Of a stretch of 64,000 nt of DNA, positions 19,694-27,571 are shown piece by piece. The first letter of the stretch is position 1; every line of letters begins with the position of its first letter. Under the pieces are notes generated by a model, which was given only the letters and a program-made list of their open reading frames with translations, was not told the origin of the DNA and searched no databases. The stretch is taken from the NCBI RefSeq assembly GCF_050920755.1, contig NZ_CP158480.1, positions 248,001 to 312,000 on the forward strand. Reading direction: 5' to 3'. This stretch comes from Oligella sp050920755. Its GTDB lineage: Bacteria; Pseudomonadota; Gammaproteobacteria; Burkholderiales; Burkholderiaceae_B. Position numbers and translations under genes: made by a program.

Positions 19694-20320
19694 ATGTTGC
19701 CACATGATGCGATTTTAACTGCGCTTGAAACTCAGGGATGGTTTGTTAGCGATGAATTATTAGCTCCTTCACTAGTAGCAGCATTACTGGAAGAGGGGCA
19801 GCAGCGCTGGGATCTGGGTCAGTTTCATGAAGCTCGAATCGGTCGAAAGCAGCATCTTGCTTTAGCCGCGGATATCCGTGGTGATTCAATTCTTTGGTTA
19901 GATACCGAGGATAATTACCCTGCGGCACAGGAAGTTTTTCGTTTTACTGATTTAATGCAACAAGCATTTAATCGGTATTTTTTTCTGGGCTTAAAGCATG
20001 TTGAACTGCATTATGCACGTTATGCTTCATGTACAGGCTATAAGCGTCATATTGATCAACATCATGATACCGCTTTTAGAAAAATCACCATCGTTATTTA
20101 TCTGAATTTTGACTGGGCCTCGGATGATGGCGGTGAATTAGTTATTTATGACCCACTTAATCCGCATCAAGCGCTGCAGAGAATATTGCCTTTGGCCGGA
20201 CGCGTTGTTATATTCCGTAGTGAGCTTTTTGAGCATGAGGTATTACCAAGCAAAAAAACTCGCTGGAGCGTGACCGGTTGGTTTCGCGATGATGAAAGCT
20301 TTATGGGCTTTGCGGCGTAA
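19694..20320 (+). CDS. 2OG-Fe(II) oxygenase, SM-20-like
   Basis: A 208-residue member of the prolyl-4-hydroxylase-like 2-oxoglutarate/Fe(II) dioxygenases. The iron triad is H119 and D121 (RHIDQH) with H181 (FEHEVLPS), and R190 is placed to bind 2-oxoglutarate. The double-stranded beta helix spans about 95-198 (IYLN, GGELVIYD, GRVVIF). Bacterial relatives are annotated as SM-20-related; the substrate is unknown and may be a protein residue. It is a single gene just downstream of the rRNA operon, with an AT-rich promoter region before it. AAGGCTG lies upstream of the start. Confidence 0.85.
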   Translation: MLPHDAILTALETQGWFVSDELLAPSLVAALLEEGQQRWDLGQFHEARIGRKQHLALAADIRGDSILWLDTEDNYPAAQEVFRFTDLMQQAFNRYFFLGLKHVELHYARYASCTGYKRHIDQHHDTAFRKITIVIYLNFDWASDDGGELVIYDPLNPHQALQRILPLAGRVVIFRSELFEHEVLPSKKTRWSVTGWFRDDESFMGFAA

Positions 20321-20473
20321 GTGTTTTTTAAACACCTTGCTATCCCACAATAATACGCTGACATCTTTATCTGCACACCATAATAGTGATTATTCACCGG
20401 CTGCTGCATTTAACTCGCTTTGATCGCTAAACTATAGCTTTTAATAGTAATTTTCCTTTCCTTTGCTTATATC

Positions 20474-21259
20474 ATGGTTATTGGGCCTTTTTTACTGCCT
20501 CCGATGGTCTTTGCAACATTAATTGGTGTGTTGGTCTTAATGCTGCTTGGGGCGCTCCTAAAGCGCTTTATCGCGCCGCGATTTGATTCTTGGGTCGGTT
20601 TAGCTGTGGTTTTGGCATTTGTAGCCGCCAGAATGGGCTTTGTGCTTAGGCATCTGGATAGCTATCAACAGAACCCCTTACGCTTTTTTTATATATGGCA
20701 GGGTGGATTTGATAGCTATTGGGCAATTGCCGCCGCAGTACTCAGCCTCGGATTTTTAAAAACATGGCGTCATCGGGGGATAGGTCTAGCCGCTTTAATT
20801 CTATCCGCTGCTTTTATCTATTTGACTTTTAGTCTTACGCCTAAGCCTGCCTCAAAACAACTGCCTGATATCAGTTTACTAAGTCTTAATCATGAGCGTA
20901 TCAACCTAAATATCTACGCTCATAATAAGGTCGTTATCAATTTATGGGCTACTTGGTGTGTGCCATGCCGACGTGAGATGCCTATGCTGCAACAAGCTGT
21001 CGCAGACTATGCTGATGTACAGTTCTATCTTATCAATCAAGGTGAAGCTGAGGATGTCGTTAGGAACTATTTAAATGCCCATGGATTAAAACTACATAAC
21101 TCAGTACTACTTGATCCTAGCCATACTATTGCAGGCTACTATAAGACGCTGGGAACGCCCGTCACCCTCTTTTTCAATCAAAATATGCTGGTAGCAATGC
21201 ATGTCGGTGAGATCAGTGCTGAGCTACTGAGCGACCGCTTGAAAGCGCTGAGACCCTAA
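20474..21259 (+). CDS. LGT-like membrane domain fused to a TlpA-type thioredoxin
   Basis: The first 125 residues form about four membrane helices with features reminiscent of prolipoprotein diacylglyceryl transferase (WQGGFDSYWA at 75-84). Residues 130-261 are a periplasmic thioredoxin-like domain with the redox motif WCVPC (C162, C165) and the cis-Pro of TLGTPVT (P229). I infer a membrane-bound thiol:disulfide reductase, perhaps for cytochrome c maturation or disulfide repair. LGT catalytic residues are not evident, so lipoprotein transferase activity is unlikely. The start at 20474 has only a weak ribosome binding site. Confidence 0.78.
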   Translation: MVIGPFLLPPMVFATLIGVLVLMLLGALLKRFIAPRFDSWVGLAVVLAFVAARMGFVLRHLDSYQQNPLRFFYIWQGGFDSYWAIAAAVLSLGFLKTWRHRGIGLAALILSAAFIYLTFSLTPKPASKQLPDISLLSLNHERINLNIYAHNKVVINLWATWCVPCRREMPMLQQAVADYADVQFYLINQGEAEDVVRNYLNAHGLKLHNSVLLDPSHTIAGYYKTLGTPVTLFFNQNMLVAMHVGEISAELLSDRLKALRP

Positions 21260-21260
21260 T

Positions 21261-21539
21261 CTAATGTATTCGTACGTTGCTATCGATACTGTATTGCTTA
21301 GTCTTAAGATAGCACTCTGCCACAGTTTCGCCGGTATCAGCCAATTCGTAGTGAGTATCAGTATTTGAATGCTTTTGACCGCCACTCTCATCAAGCGTTA
21401 TGCCTTCAAGTAATAGTTTATTACCCGGTAATTGCTTATAGTTAATCAATTGCCCCGGTCTTAGTTGTAAATGGCTAAGCACCTCTTCTTTTAATCGGAC
21501 TTGACCGTAGGCACCAATAACCATATAGCCTTTTTTCAT
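21261..21539 (-). CDS. Small AbrB/SpoVT-like protein
   Basis: A 92-residue protein whose first 50 residues match the swapped-hairpin AbrB pattern: GQVRLKEEVLSHLQLRPGQ, then a turn and NKLLLEGI. Such domains bind DNA as dimers and act as regulators or antitoxins. The C-terminal 40 residues are acidic and unrecognised. AAGGAG precedes the ATG, supporting real expression. It is convergent with the thioredoxin-fusion gene, with stops 2 bases apart, and divergent from the unknown gene at 21772. No cognate toxin is adjacent on the same strand, so a regulator role is more likely than a toxin-antitoxin pair. Confidence 0.6.
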   Translation of the reverse strand: MKKGYMVIGAYGQVRLKEEVLSHLQLRPGQLINYKQLPGNKLLLEGITLDESGGQKHSNTDTHYELADTGETVAECYLKTKQYSIDSNVRIH

Positions 21540-21615
21540 GGTGTGTCTCCTTAATTATGTTATTTTATTCAGCAATTGCCTGCCCGGAAAGGCTTTAGTA
21601 AAGTCTAATTTTGCT

Positions 21616-21644
21616 TATAATTTGTTGTTTGTGCAATACACAAA
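21616..21644 (+). promoter_or_regulatory. Possible promoter and operator between the AbrB-like and unknown genes
   Basis: A consensus TATAAT lies at 21616-21621 and is followed by the inverted repeat TTTGTG (21628-21633) / CACAAA (21639-21644), which would straddle the transcript start. No good -35 box is visible, as expected for an activated or weak promoter. A binding site for the neighbouring AbrB-like protein is a guess. Confidence 0.35.
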
Positions 21645-21771
21645 ACTACATATAAGAGGACAAAAATAGCCACCTTAGACTATTGGCTTTTATTAAGGGG
21701 TTATCATCATACATGGTTTTATATAAGTTTTGCGTTGTATTTTGAAAGTTAGATTGAGGATGTGAGGAGTT

Positions 21772-22134
21772 ATGATAAGTAGAAAGGAGTTTATCGATAA
21801 GCGTCTGGTTTTAATACACCATACGGGAGATAGGTTATACCCCTTTAAAAAACTGTTTAGACAGAGTGGTAGTTTTGGCTTTGTGGTGACGCCTAAGGGA
21901 CGTCGTGAGCGCAACGGTGATGCACTATACTTGTCAAGTTTGGAGCAGGTTATTCCATTCTTTCTTTATCAGGGTTATAACCTTACCGTGACTACTGATA
22001 CAAAGCCTACCAGTGTGGGTGAGCGCATCGGTGCTTTTACGATGAACGGTACGGCAATCGTCGCTTATGAAATCGCCGAAGAGCTGCGCCATTTGGTGAA
22101 AAATGCGCCACATCAACCCGCGCGATTTTTTTAA
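21772..22134 (+). CDS. Hypothetical protein, 120 residues
   Basis: I do not recognise this protein. It starts at an ATG preceded by GAGGAGTT and encodes a basic, soluble-looking chain with no signal peptide or membrane helix. A segment near residues 40-50 (TPKGRRERNG) is strongly basic and could contact nucleic acid. The alternation of hydrophobic and polar residues (DALYLSSLEQVIPFFLYQG) suggests a mixed alpha/beta fold. It is monocistronic, with the AbrB-like gene divergent on one side and a transporter 137 bases downstream. Confidence 0.65.
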   Translation: MISRKEFIDKRLVLIHHTGDRLYPFKKLFRQSGSFGFVVTPKGRRERNGDALYLSSLEQVIPFFLYQGYNLTVTTDTKPTSVGERIGAFTMNGTAIVAYEIAEELRHLVKNAPHQPARFF

Positions 22135-22271
22135 GTATTGATGTTACAAGTGCTTTAGTGCTAACGATGGCTGCTTATTTTTCCAAACTGGTTTAAAATC
22201 GATCGCTTGCATTGAAATTTAAAATTACGTTTGATAAGTTTTAGATGAAATTTATTTTTGGAGCTTAAAGC

Positions 22272-23561
22272 ATGCCAACCTCAACTGAGTTGTTAGCAAC
22301 CGTATTGTTCGGTCTTGCGATTATTCATACTTTTACAGTGCCTATTTTCGCAAAAATAGCCCATAGGCCGGGCCCTCATCAGGGGATGTGGCATCTTCTG
22401 TCCGAGGTGGAGGGTGTATTCGGACTGTGGGCAACGATATTTTTGGTGTTTATGGCGGCTACCGGCGGTATTGAGTCAGCCGTGCACTATATGGACGGTC
22501 GTAACTTTACCGAGCCGCTGTTTGTTTTTGCCATTATGGTGATTGCAGCGAGCCGTCCTATTTTGGATATGGTGCAGCGTATTGTGCGCTATTTGGCGAG
22601 AGTGTTGCCTTTACAGACGGAAGTGGCGCAATTCTTTATTACTTTGAGTTTAGTGCCTTTGGCGGGTTCTCTTATCACCGAGCCTGCGGCGATGACATTG
22701 GCTGCGTTGATGCTCAAAGAGGGCTATTTCAGCCGTGCTCAGAGTGTGAAGTATAAGTACTTGGCGCTAGGTGTGCTGTTTGTAAATATCTCCATCGGTG
22801 GGGTATTAACTGCTTTTGCGGCGCCACCGGTTTTAATTGTGGCAAATACTTTCGGTTGGGACAGCTTCTTTATGCTGACTACCTTTGGTTGGAAAGCGGC
22901 AATCGCAGTCTTTATTAATGCTGCTGCCATTACTTTTATCTGTCGTCGTGAAATCATTCGTACAGCGCGTGTGCCTATCACTAAAGAAACGCGTATTGAG
23001 CGCGGCGGCATTGCGGAGCGTGCTGAGGTAGTACCTAATAGCGTTATTTTAACGCACTGCCTGTTTTTATTCGGTGTGGTGTTTTTCTCCCATCATCCCC
23101 ATATTTTTATGGGTATGCTGATGCTCTTTATCGGTTATTGTACGGCGTACAACCGCTACCAAAACCCGCTTTTAATTAAAGAGGGCTTGATGGTCGGCTT
23201 CTTCCTGGCAGGTTTATTGATCTTGGGTGGTATGCAGCAGTGGTGGTTACAGAGCTTATTGGCCGGTTTGGAACCGCTTGTCTTATTTATCGGTTCGACA
23301 GCCTTAACGGCAATTACCGATAACGCTGCCTTAACCTATTTAGGTTCTTTAGTTGAAGGCACCAGCCCCGAGTGGCGTTATATGCTTGTTGCCGGTGCGG
23401 TGAGCGGTGGTGGTTTAACCGTGATTGCCAACGCCCCTAACCCGGCCGGTTTTGCTTTATTAAGAAGAAGTTTCCCGGATCAGGCCATTGCTGCACAGTA
23501 TTTATTATTGGCGGCATTAGGGCCGACTTTGGTCGCTTCCGCGCTATTTGTCTTATTATAA
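22272..23561 (+). CDS. Putative Na+/H+ antiporter family membrane protein
   Basis: A 429-residue inner-membrane protein with about 11-12 hydrophobic helices, resembling the putative Na+/H+ antiporter family (Na_H_antiport_3 type). Features include MWHLLSEVEGVFG near the N-terminus, SLITEPAAM at about 137-145 and TAITDNAALTYLGS at about 349-362, which look like the inverted-repeat ion-binding segments of ion-transporter-fold exchangers. Ion specificity cannot be read from sequence. TTTTTGGAG precedes the ATG. A long hairpin follows the gene. Confidence 0.8.
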   Translation: MPTSTELLATVLFGLAIIHTFTVPIFAKIAHRPGPHQGMWHLLSEVEGVFGLWATIFLVFMAATGGIESAVHYMDGRNFTEPLFVFAIMVIAASRPILDMVQRIVRYLARVLPLQTEVAQFFITLSLVPLAGSLITEPAAMTLAALMLKEGYFSRAQSVKYKYLALGVLFVNISIGGVLTAFAAPPVLIVANTFGWDSFFMLTTFGWKAAIAVFINAAAITFICRREIIRTARVPITKETRIERGGIAERAEVVPNSVILTHCLFLFGVVFFSHHPHIFMGMLMLFIGYCTAYNRYQNPLLIKEGLMVGFFLAGLLILGGMQQWWLQSLLAGLEPLVLFIGSTALTAITDNAALTYLGSLVEGTSPEWRYMLVAGAVSGGGLTVIANAPNPAGFALLRRSFPDQAIAAQYLLLAALGPTLVASALFVLL

Positions 23562-23584
23562 ATCTTGCGCTCAAAGCACTACTT

Positions 23585-23632
23585 AAAGGAGGAAAAAGGG
23601 CTAAAATATAGCCCTTTATCTTCCTTTTTTTT
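23585..23632 (+). terminator. Long terminator hairpin after the antiporter gene
   Basis: AAAGGGCTA at 23595-23603 pairs exactly with TAGCCCTTT at 23609-23617. The stem extends outward with imperfect pairing of AAAGGAGGA and TCTTCCTTT and ends in a T-run. It separates the transporter from fmdB. Confidence 0.8.
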
Positions 23633-23657
23633 AGCGATTGCTGTTAGAGAGTTTATT

Positions 23658-23876
23658 GTGCCTATTTATGTCTATCGTTGCGAAAATTGTGGTGCAGAAA
23701 AAGAGCTTCTGCAAAAGATGTCTGACCCTCCTTTAACTCATTGTGAAGCCTGTCATCAGGAGACCATGGTAAAGCAGGTAACTGCAGCAGGTTTTGATTT
23801 AAAGGGCACCGGCTGGTACGTGACTGATTTCCGTGATAGCGGTAAGCCTAAATCCGGCGGCTCGTCTGAGAGTTAA
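23658..23876 (+). CDS. FmdB-family zinc-ribbon protein
   Basis: A 72-residue protein with a two-CxxC zinc ribbon: C8 and C11 (CENCG), then C29 and C32 (CEACH). The family N-terminus PIYVYRCENCG fixes the GTG start at 23658; the longer in-frame region upstream overlaps the terminator of the antiporter gene. The C-terminus is Gly/Ser-rich. The family is named from a formamidase-operon regulator, but its function is undefined. It precedes aspS by 70 bases, a common arrangement in betaproteobacteria. Confidence 0.88.
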   Translation: MPIYVYRCENCGAEKELLQKMSDPPLTHCEACHQETMVKQVTAAGFDLKGTGWYVTDFRDSGKPKSGGSSES

Positions 23877-23946
23877 TCAGACACCAAATTTATTAAAATT
23901 TAGTTATTGTACTAATAAAACGCTATTAAGCGATTTCGGAGTAAAT

Positions 23947-25743
23947 ATGAAGCGCACCTGCTATACAGGTCAGGTTGGACTGGAACAGTTAGATCAAACA
24001 GTTACTTTATTCGGTTGGGTTCATCGTCGTCGTGATCACGGCGGTGTTATTTTTATTGACTTGCGCGACCGTGAGGGTTTAGCGCAGGTGGTTTGTAACC
24101 CGGAAAATAAAGACACTTTCAGTATTGCTGAGGGTATTCGTAATGAGTTCTGCTTAAAGGTGACAGGTGTTGTGCGTCGCCGCCCTGAGGGTACGGTTAA
24201 TCCGGATCTTAAGTCCGGTGAGGTGGAGATTGTTTGTGATGAGATTGAGATTTTAAACCCGTCCATCACGCCGCCATTCCAGTTGGATGATGATAATTTA
24301 TCGGAAACAATTCGCTTAACTCACCGCGTTATTGATTTACGTCGTGATGTGATGCAGAAAAACTTGATGTTACGCTATCGCGTCTCTATGGAAGCTCGTA
24401 AGTTTTTGGATTCTTTGGGCTTTATTGATATCGAGACACCGATGCTCACTAAGAGTACGCCTGAGGGTGCGCGTGACTATTTGGTGCCATCACGGGTTAA
24501 TCCGGGTGAGTTCTTCGCTTTACCGCAGTCACCTCAGCTATTTAAGCAGTTATTGATGGTTGCCGGTTTCGATCGTTATTACCAAATTACTAAGTGCTTT
24601 AGAGATGAGGATTTACGTGCCGATCGTCAGCCTGAATTTACGCAGATAGACTGCGAGGTTTCTTTCTTAAACGAGGAGGAAATTCGCGAGATCTTTGAAG
24701 CCATGCTACGTCATATTTTCAAAGAGGTGAAGGGCGTTGATTTACCGAATCCTTTCCCGACAATGTCTTGGACTGAGGCGATGCAGCGTTTCGGTTCGGA
24801 TAAACCGGACTTACGTGTGAAGCTTGAGTTTACCGAGCTGACCGAGGTGATGAAAGACGTTGAGTTTAAGGTCTTTAGTGGCCCTGCCAATACTGATGGC
24901 GGTCGTGTGGTGGCACTGAGAGTGCCGGGCGGTGCGGCGCTTTCTCGTAAAGAGATTGATGACTATACGCAGTATGTTTCTATTTACGGTGCCAAGGGCC
25001 TGGCTTGGATTAAGGTTAATAGCATTGCCGATGGTCGCGAGGGTTTACAGTCGCCGATTGTTAAGAATATCCACGATGCGGCTTTAACCGAGATCTTAAA
25101 GCGCACCGGTGCAGAAGACGGTGATATTTTATTCTTCGGTGCGGACAAGGCCAAGGTAGTTAATGATGCCATCGGTGCGTTACGAGTTAAATTGGGTCAT
25201 AGCGATTTTGCCAAAGAGCACGGTTTATTTGAAGCCGGCTGGAAGCCTTTATGGGTGATTGATTTCCCAATGTTTGAATACGATGAGGAGGATCAGCGTT
25301 ATGTGGCTGCTCACCATCCGTTTACCAGTCCTAAAGACGGTCATGAGGACTTCCTTGAGTCCGACCCTTCTAAAGCTTTTGCCAAGGCTTATGATATGGT
25401 CTTAAACGGTTGGGAAATCGGTGGTGGTTCGGTGCGTATTCACCGCTCGGATGTCCAAAAGAAAATCTTCAAAGCACTTAAATTGAGTGATGAAGAGATT
25501 CAAGTTAAGTTTGGTTTCTTAGTTGAGGCTTTACGTTACGGTGCGCCTCCGCATGGTGGTTTAGCCTTTGGTTTGGACCGTTTAGTGACAATTATGGCAA
25601 ATGCAGCGTCCATTCGTGATGTGATTGCATTCCCTAAAACTCAGCGTGCTCAGTGCTTACTGACCAATGCGCCGTCTGAGGTCGATGAAAAGCAGTTGCG
25701 TGAATTGCATATCCGCTTACGCAAAAAAGCCGATCAGCAGTAA
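23947..25743 (+). CDS. aspS: AspS, aspartyl-tRNA synthetase (predicted tRNA-Asp/Asn type)
   Basis: Class II synthetase of 598 residues: OB-fold anticodon-binding domain at about 1-105, catalytic core with motif 2 FRDEDLRADRQPEFTQID and motif 3 GLAFGLDRL, and the bacterial GAD insertion at about 300-410. The anticodon-domain signature reads RRRDHGG, with His where E. coli has Leu, and later RPEG. In Pseudomonas these features mark a non-discriminating enzyme that also charges tRNA-Asn, with GatCAB finishing the amidation. CGGAG precedes the ATG at 23947; upstream in-frame codons overlap fmdB and are not used. Confidence 0.96.
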   Translation: MKRTCYTGQVGLEQLDQTVTLFGWVHRRRDHGGVIFIDLRDREGLAQVVCNPENKDTFSIAEGIRNEFCLKVTGVVRRRPEGTVNPDLKSGEVEIVCDEIEILNPSITPPFQLDDDNLSETIRLTHRVIDLRRDVMQKNLMLRYRVSMEARKFLDSLGFIDIETPMLTKSTPEGARDYLVPSRVNPGEFFALPQSPQLFKQLLMVAGFDRYYQITKCFRDEDLRADRQPEFTQIDCEVSFLNEEEIREIFEAMLRHIFKEVKGVDLPNPFPTMSWTEAMQRFGSDKPDLRVKLEFTELTEVMKDVEFKVFSGPANTDGGRVVALRVPGGAALSRKEIDDYTQYVSIYGAKGLAWIKVNSIADGREGLQSPIVKNIHDAALTEILKRTGAEDGDILFFGADKAKVVNDAIGALRVKLGHSDFAKEHGLFEAGWKPLWVIDFPMFEYDEEDQRYVAAHHPFTSPKDGHEDFLESDPSKAFAKAYDMVLNGWEIGGGSVRIHRSDVQKKIFKALKLSDEEIQVKFGFLVEALRYGAPPHGGLAFGLDRLVTIMANAASIRDVIAFPKTQRAQCLLTNAPSEVDEKQLRELHIRLRKKADQQ

Positions 25744-25764
25744 TTTGTTTCGACTAAGATAAGT

Positions 25765-25812
25765 AAAAGCCGCTAATTCTCCATCGCTTCAGAATTAGCG
25801 GTTTTGCTTTTT
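25765..25812. terminator. Bidirectional terminator between aspS and ydfG
   Basis: CCGCTAATTCT at 25770-25780 pairs with AGAATTAGCGG at 25791-25801. A-rich bases precede and T-rich bases follow, so it can end both convergent genes. Confidence 0.85.
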
Positions 25813-25821
25813 ACGCTTTTA

Positions 25822-26577
25822 CTAGCTTTTACGAGTCACTTTTAAGCCGCCGTATGTCTGAGCTACCGGCATCAGCTCTAGTGAGTTGATATTGATATGC
25901 TCGGGTTGGGCGGCAAGCCATGACACGATATCGGCAATATCTTCCGGCGTGATGAAGTCGACCTTATCGTAAAGCGCTTTGACTTTTTCCTCATCACCGC
26001 TAAAGCGCACATGAGAAAATTCCGTACCGCCGCATAGGCCGGGTTCGAGATTAGTCACTCGTACACCGGTACCGGCTAAATCGGTACGTAGATTAAGACT
26101 GAACTGGCGCACAAAGGCTTTGGTAGCACCGTAGATATTAGCACCCTCATAAGGCCAACTGCCTGCAGTCGAGCCCATATTAATAATCAGACCGCGATTA
26201 CGCTCGACCATGCCGGGTAGGATTTGATGGGTGACATAGAGTAAGCCGTTGATATTGGTACTGACCATAAGATCCCAATCATCCAGATCGGCTGCTTGTG
26301 CTTTAGCCAGGCCCTTGGCCATACCGGCATTGTTAATAAGTACATCAATTTCTCTAAGTTCCGATGGAAGTTGATTGATGGCTTCAATCACCGCCTCTTT
26401 GGATTGAATATCAAAGGCAAGCGGGTGAAAATTACTACCCAGCTTATTACGCATGGCTTCAAGACGAGCGGCGCGACGGCCGCAAGCAATTACAATATGA
26501 CCTTCGGCAATCAGCTTTTGGCTGATGGCTTTACCAAAACCGGACGTGGCACCGGTAACAAAAACGATTTTTTTCAT
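25822..26577 (-). CDS. ydfG: YdfG-like NADP-dependent 3-hydroxy acid dehydrogenase
   Basis: A 251-residue classical short-chain dehydrogenase. The cofactor loop TGATSGFG lies at 8-15, CGRR at 32-35 suits NADP, NNAG is at 82-85, and the catalytic Ser136, Tyr149 and Lys153 are in GSTAGSWPYEGANIYGATK (135-153). The similarity to E. coli YdfG extends along the length, including FVRQFSLNLRTDL. YdfG oxidises L-allo-threonine and serine and reduces malonic semialdehyde; which matters here is unknown. The start at 26577 has no clear ribosome binding site. Confidence 0.9.
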   Translation of the reverse strand: MKKIVFVTGATSGFGKAISQKLIAEGHIVIACGRRAARLEAMRNKLGSNFHPLAFDIQSKEAVIEAINQLPSELREIDVLINNAGMAKGLAKAQAADLDDWDLMVSTNINGLLYVTHQILPGMVERNRGLIINMGSTAGSWPYEGANIYGATKAFVRQFSLNLRTDLAGTGVRVTNLEPGLCGGTEFSHVRFSGDEEKVKALYDKVDFITPEDIADIVSWLAAQPEHININSLELMPVAQTYGGLKVTRKS

Positions 26578-26740
26578 GGCAATTAATTATTTGTGAGTTA
26601 AAGTAAAAAGCATGCTAAAAAATTTATTTTATTGTCGACCCCTAAAGTTTGATAATAAACTGTTAACAAGTACTAAGATAGTGAAAAATACTTTATTCTA
26701 AACAATTAATTTTTAATAACACAGTAATGGAGAATCTCTG

Positions 26741-27538
26741 ATGGTCAAGGCAACGTATTCTTTAGATGGCCAAGTCGCATTAATTACCGGTTCCGGTAGT
26801 GGTTTAGGCCGCAATATGGCGCTTAAATTTGCGCAAGCGGGCGCAGCGGTCGGCGTTGCTGATTTAAATCTTGAAGGCGCTCAAAAGGTTGTCGAGGAGA
26901 TTAAAGCGGTCGGTGGTCGTGCTTTGGCGATTGCTATGGATGTTACCAATGAGGATCAGGTGAATCAGGGCGTTGAGGCTTTGGTTCAGGAGTTCGGTGC
27001 CATTGATGTGTTAGTTTCCAATGCCGGTATTCAAATCATTGAGTCCATTGATAAGTTTGAGTTCTCTCAGTGGAAGAAAATGCTTGCGATTCATTTAGAC
27101 GGTGCTTTTTTGACGACTAAGGCGGTGCTTAAACACATGTATAAGGATAATCGCGGCGGTACCGTGATTTATATGGGTTCAGCTCATTCGCATGAGGCCT
27201 CTGTGCTTAAAGCGCCTTATGTGACGGCTAAGCACGGTTTACTCGGTTTAAATCGCGTGTTGGCCAAAGAGGGTGCTGCGCATAATGTCCGTTCTCATGT
27301 CATTTGTCCGGGTTTTGTATTAACACCTTTGGTTGAAAAGCAAATTCCCGAACAGGCTCAGGAGTTGGGCATCAGTGAGGAGGAAGTGGTGAAAAACGTG
27401 ATGCTTAAAAACACGGTTAACGGCCAGTTTACTACCCTTGATGATGTGAGCGATGCAGCTTTATTCCTCGCCACTTTCCCAAGTCATGCTTTAACCGGTC
27501 AGTCGATTGTGGTGACTAACGGCTGGCATATGCATTAA
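26741..27538 (+). CDS. bdhA: D-3-hydroxybutyrate dehydrogenase
   Basis: A 265-residue short-chain dehydrogenase with TGSGSGLG at 16-23, D41 as an NAD-selecting acid, and catalytic S147, Y160 and K164. The C-terminal block CPGFVLTPLVEKQIPEQA is characteristic of 3-hydroxybutyrate dehydrogenases, which oxidise D-3-hydroxybutyrate to acetoacetate when polyhydroxybutyrate stores are consumed. No PHB genes are adjacent, so the link is by family only. GGAGAATC precedes the ATG. It is divergent from ydfG. Confidence 0.88.
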   Translation: MVKATYSLDGQVALITGSGSGLGRNMALKFAQAGAAVGVADLNLEGAQKVVEEIKAVGGRALAIAMDVTNEDQVNQGVEALVQEFGAIDVLVSNAGIQIIESIDKFEFSQWKKMLAIHLDGAFLTTKAVLKHMYKDNRGGTVIYMGSAHSHEASVLKAPYVTAKHGLLGLNRVLAKEGAAHNVRSHVICPGFVLTPLVEKQIPEQAQELGISEEEVVKNVMLKNTVNGQFTTLDDVSDAALFLATFPSHALTGQSIVVTNGWHMH

Positions 27539-27571
27539 TTTGCATTTTTTTAAATATTAAGGGGTTTATTT

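Noticed and set aside
21261..22134. A toxin-antitoxin pair
   Set aside because: The AbrB-like gene and the unknown gene are divergent and 232 bases apart, not the usual overlapping same-strand pair, and no toxin motif was seen.
23565..23657. A longer FmdB protein starting upstream
   Set aside because: The segment covers the terminator hairpin of the preceding gene; the zinc ribbon starts at the GTG at 23658.
23833..23946. A 38-residue N-terminal extension of AspS
   Set aside because: It overlaps the fmdB gene and its terminal codons and does not match AspRS; the ATG at 23947 has a ribosome binding site and the correct family start.
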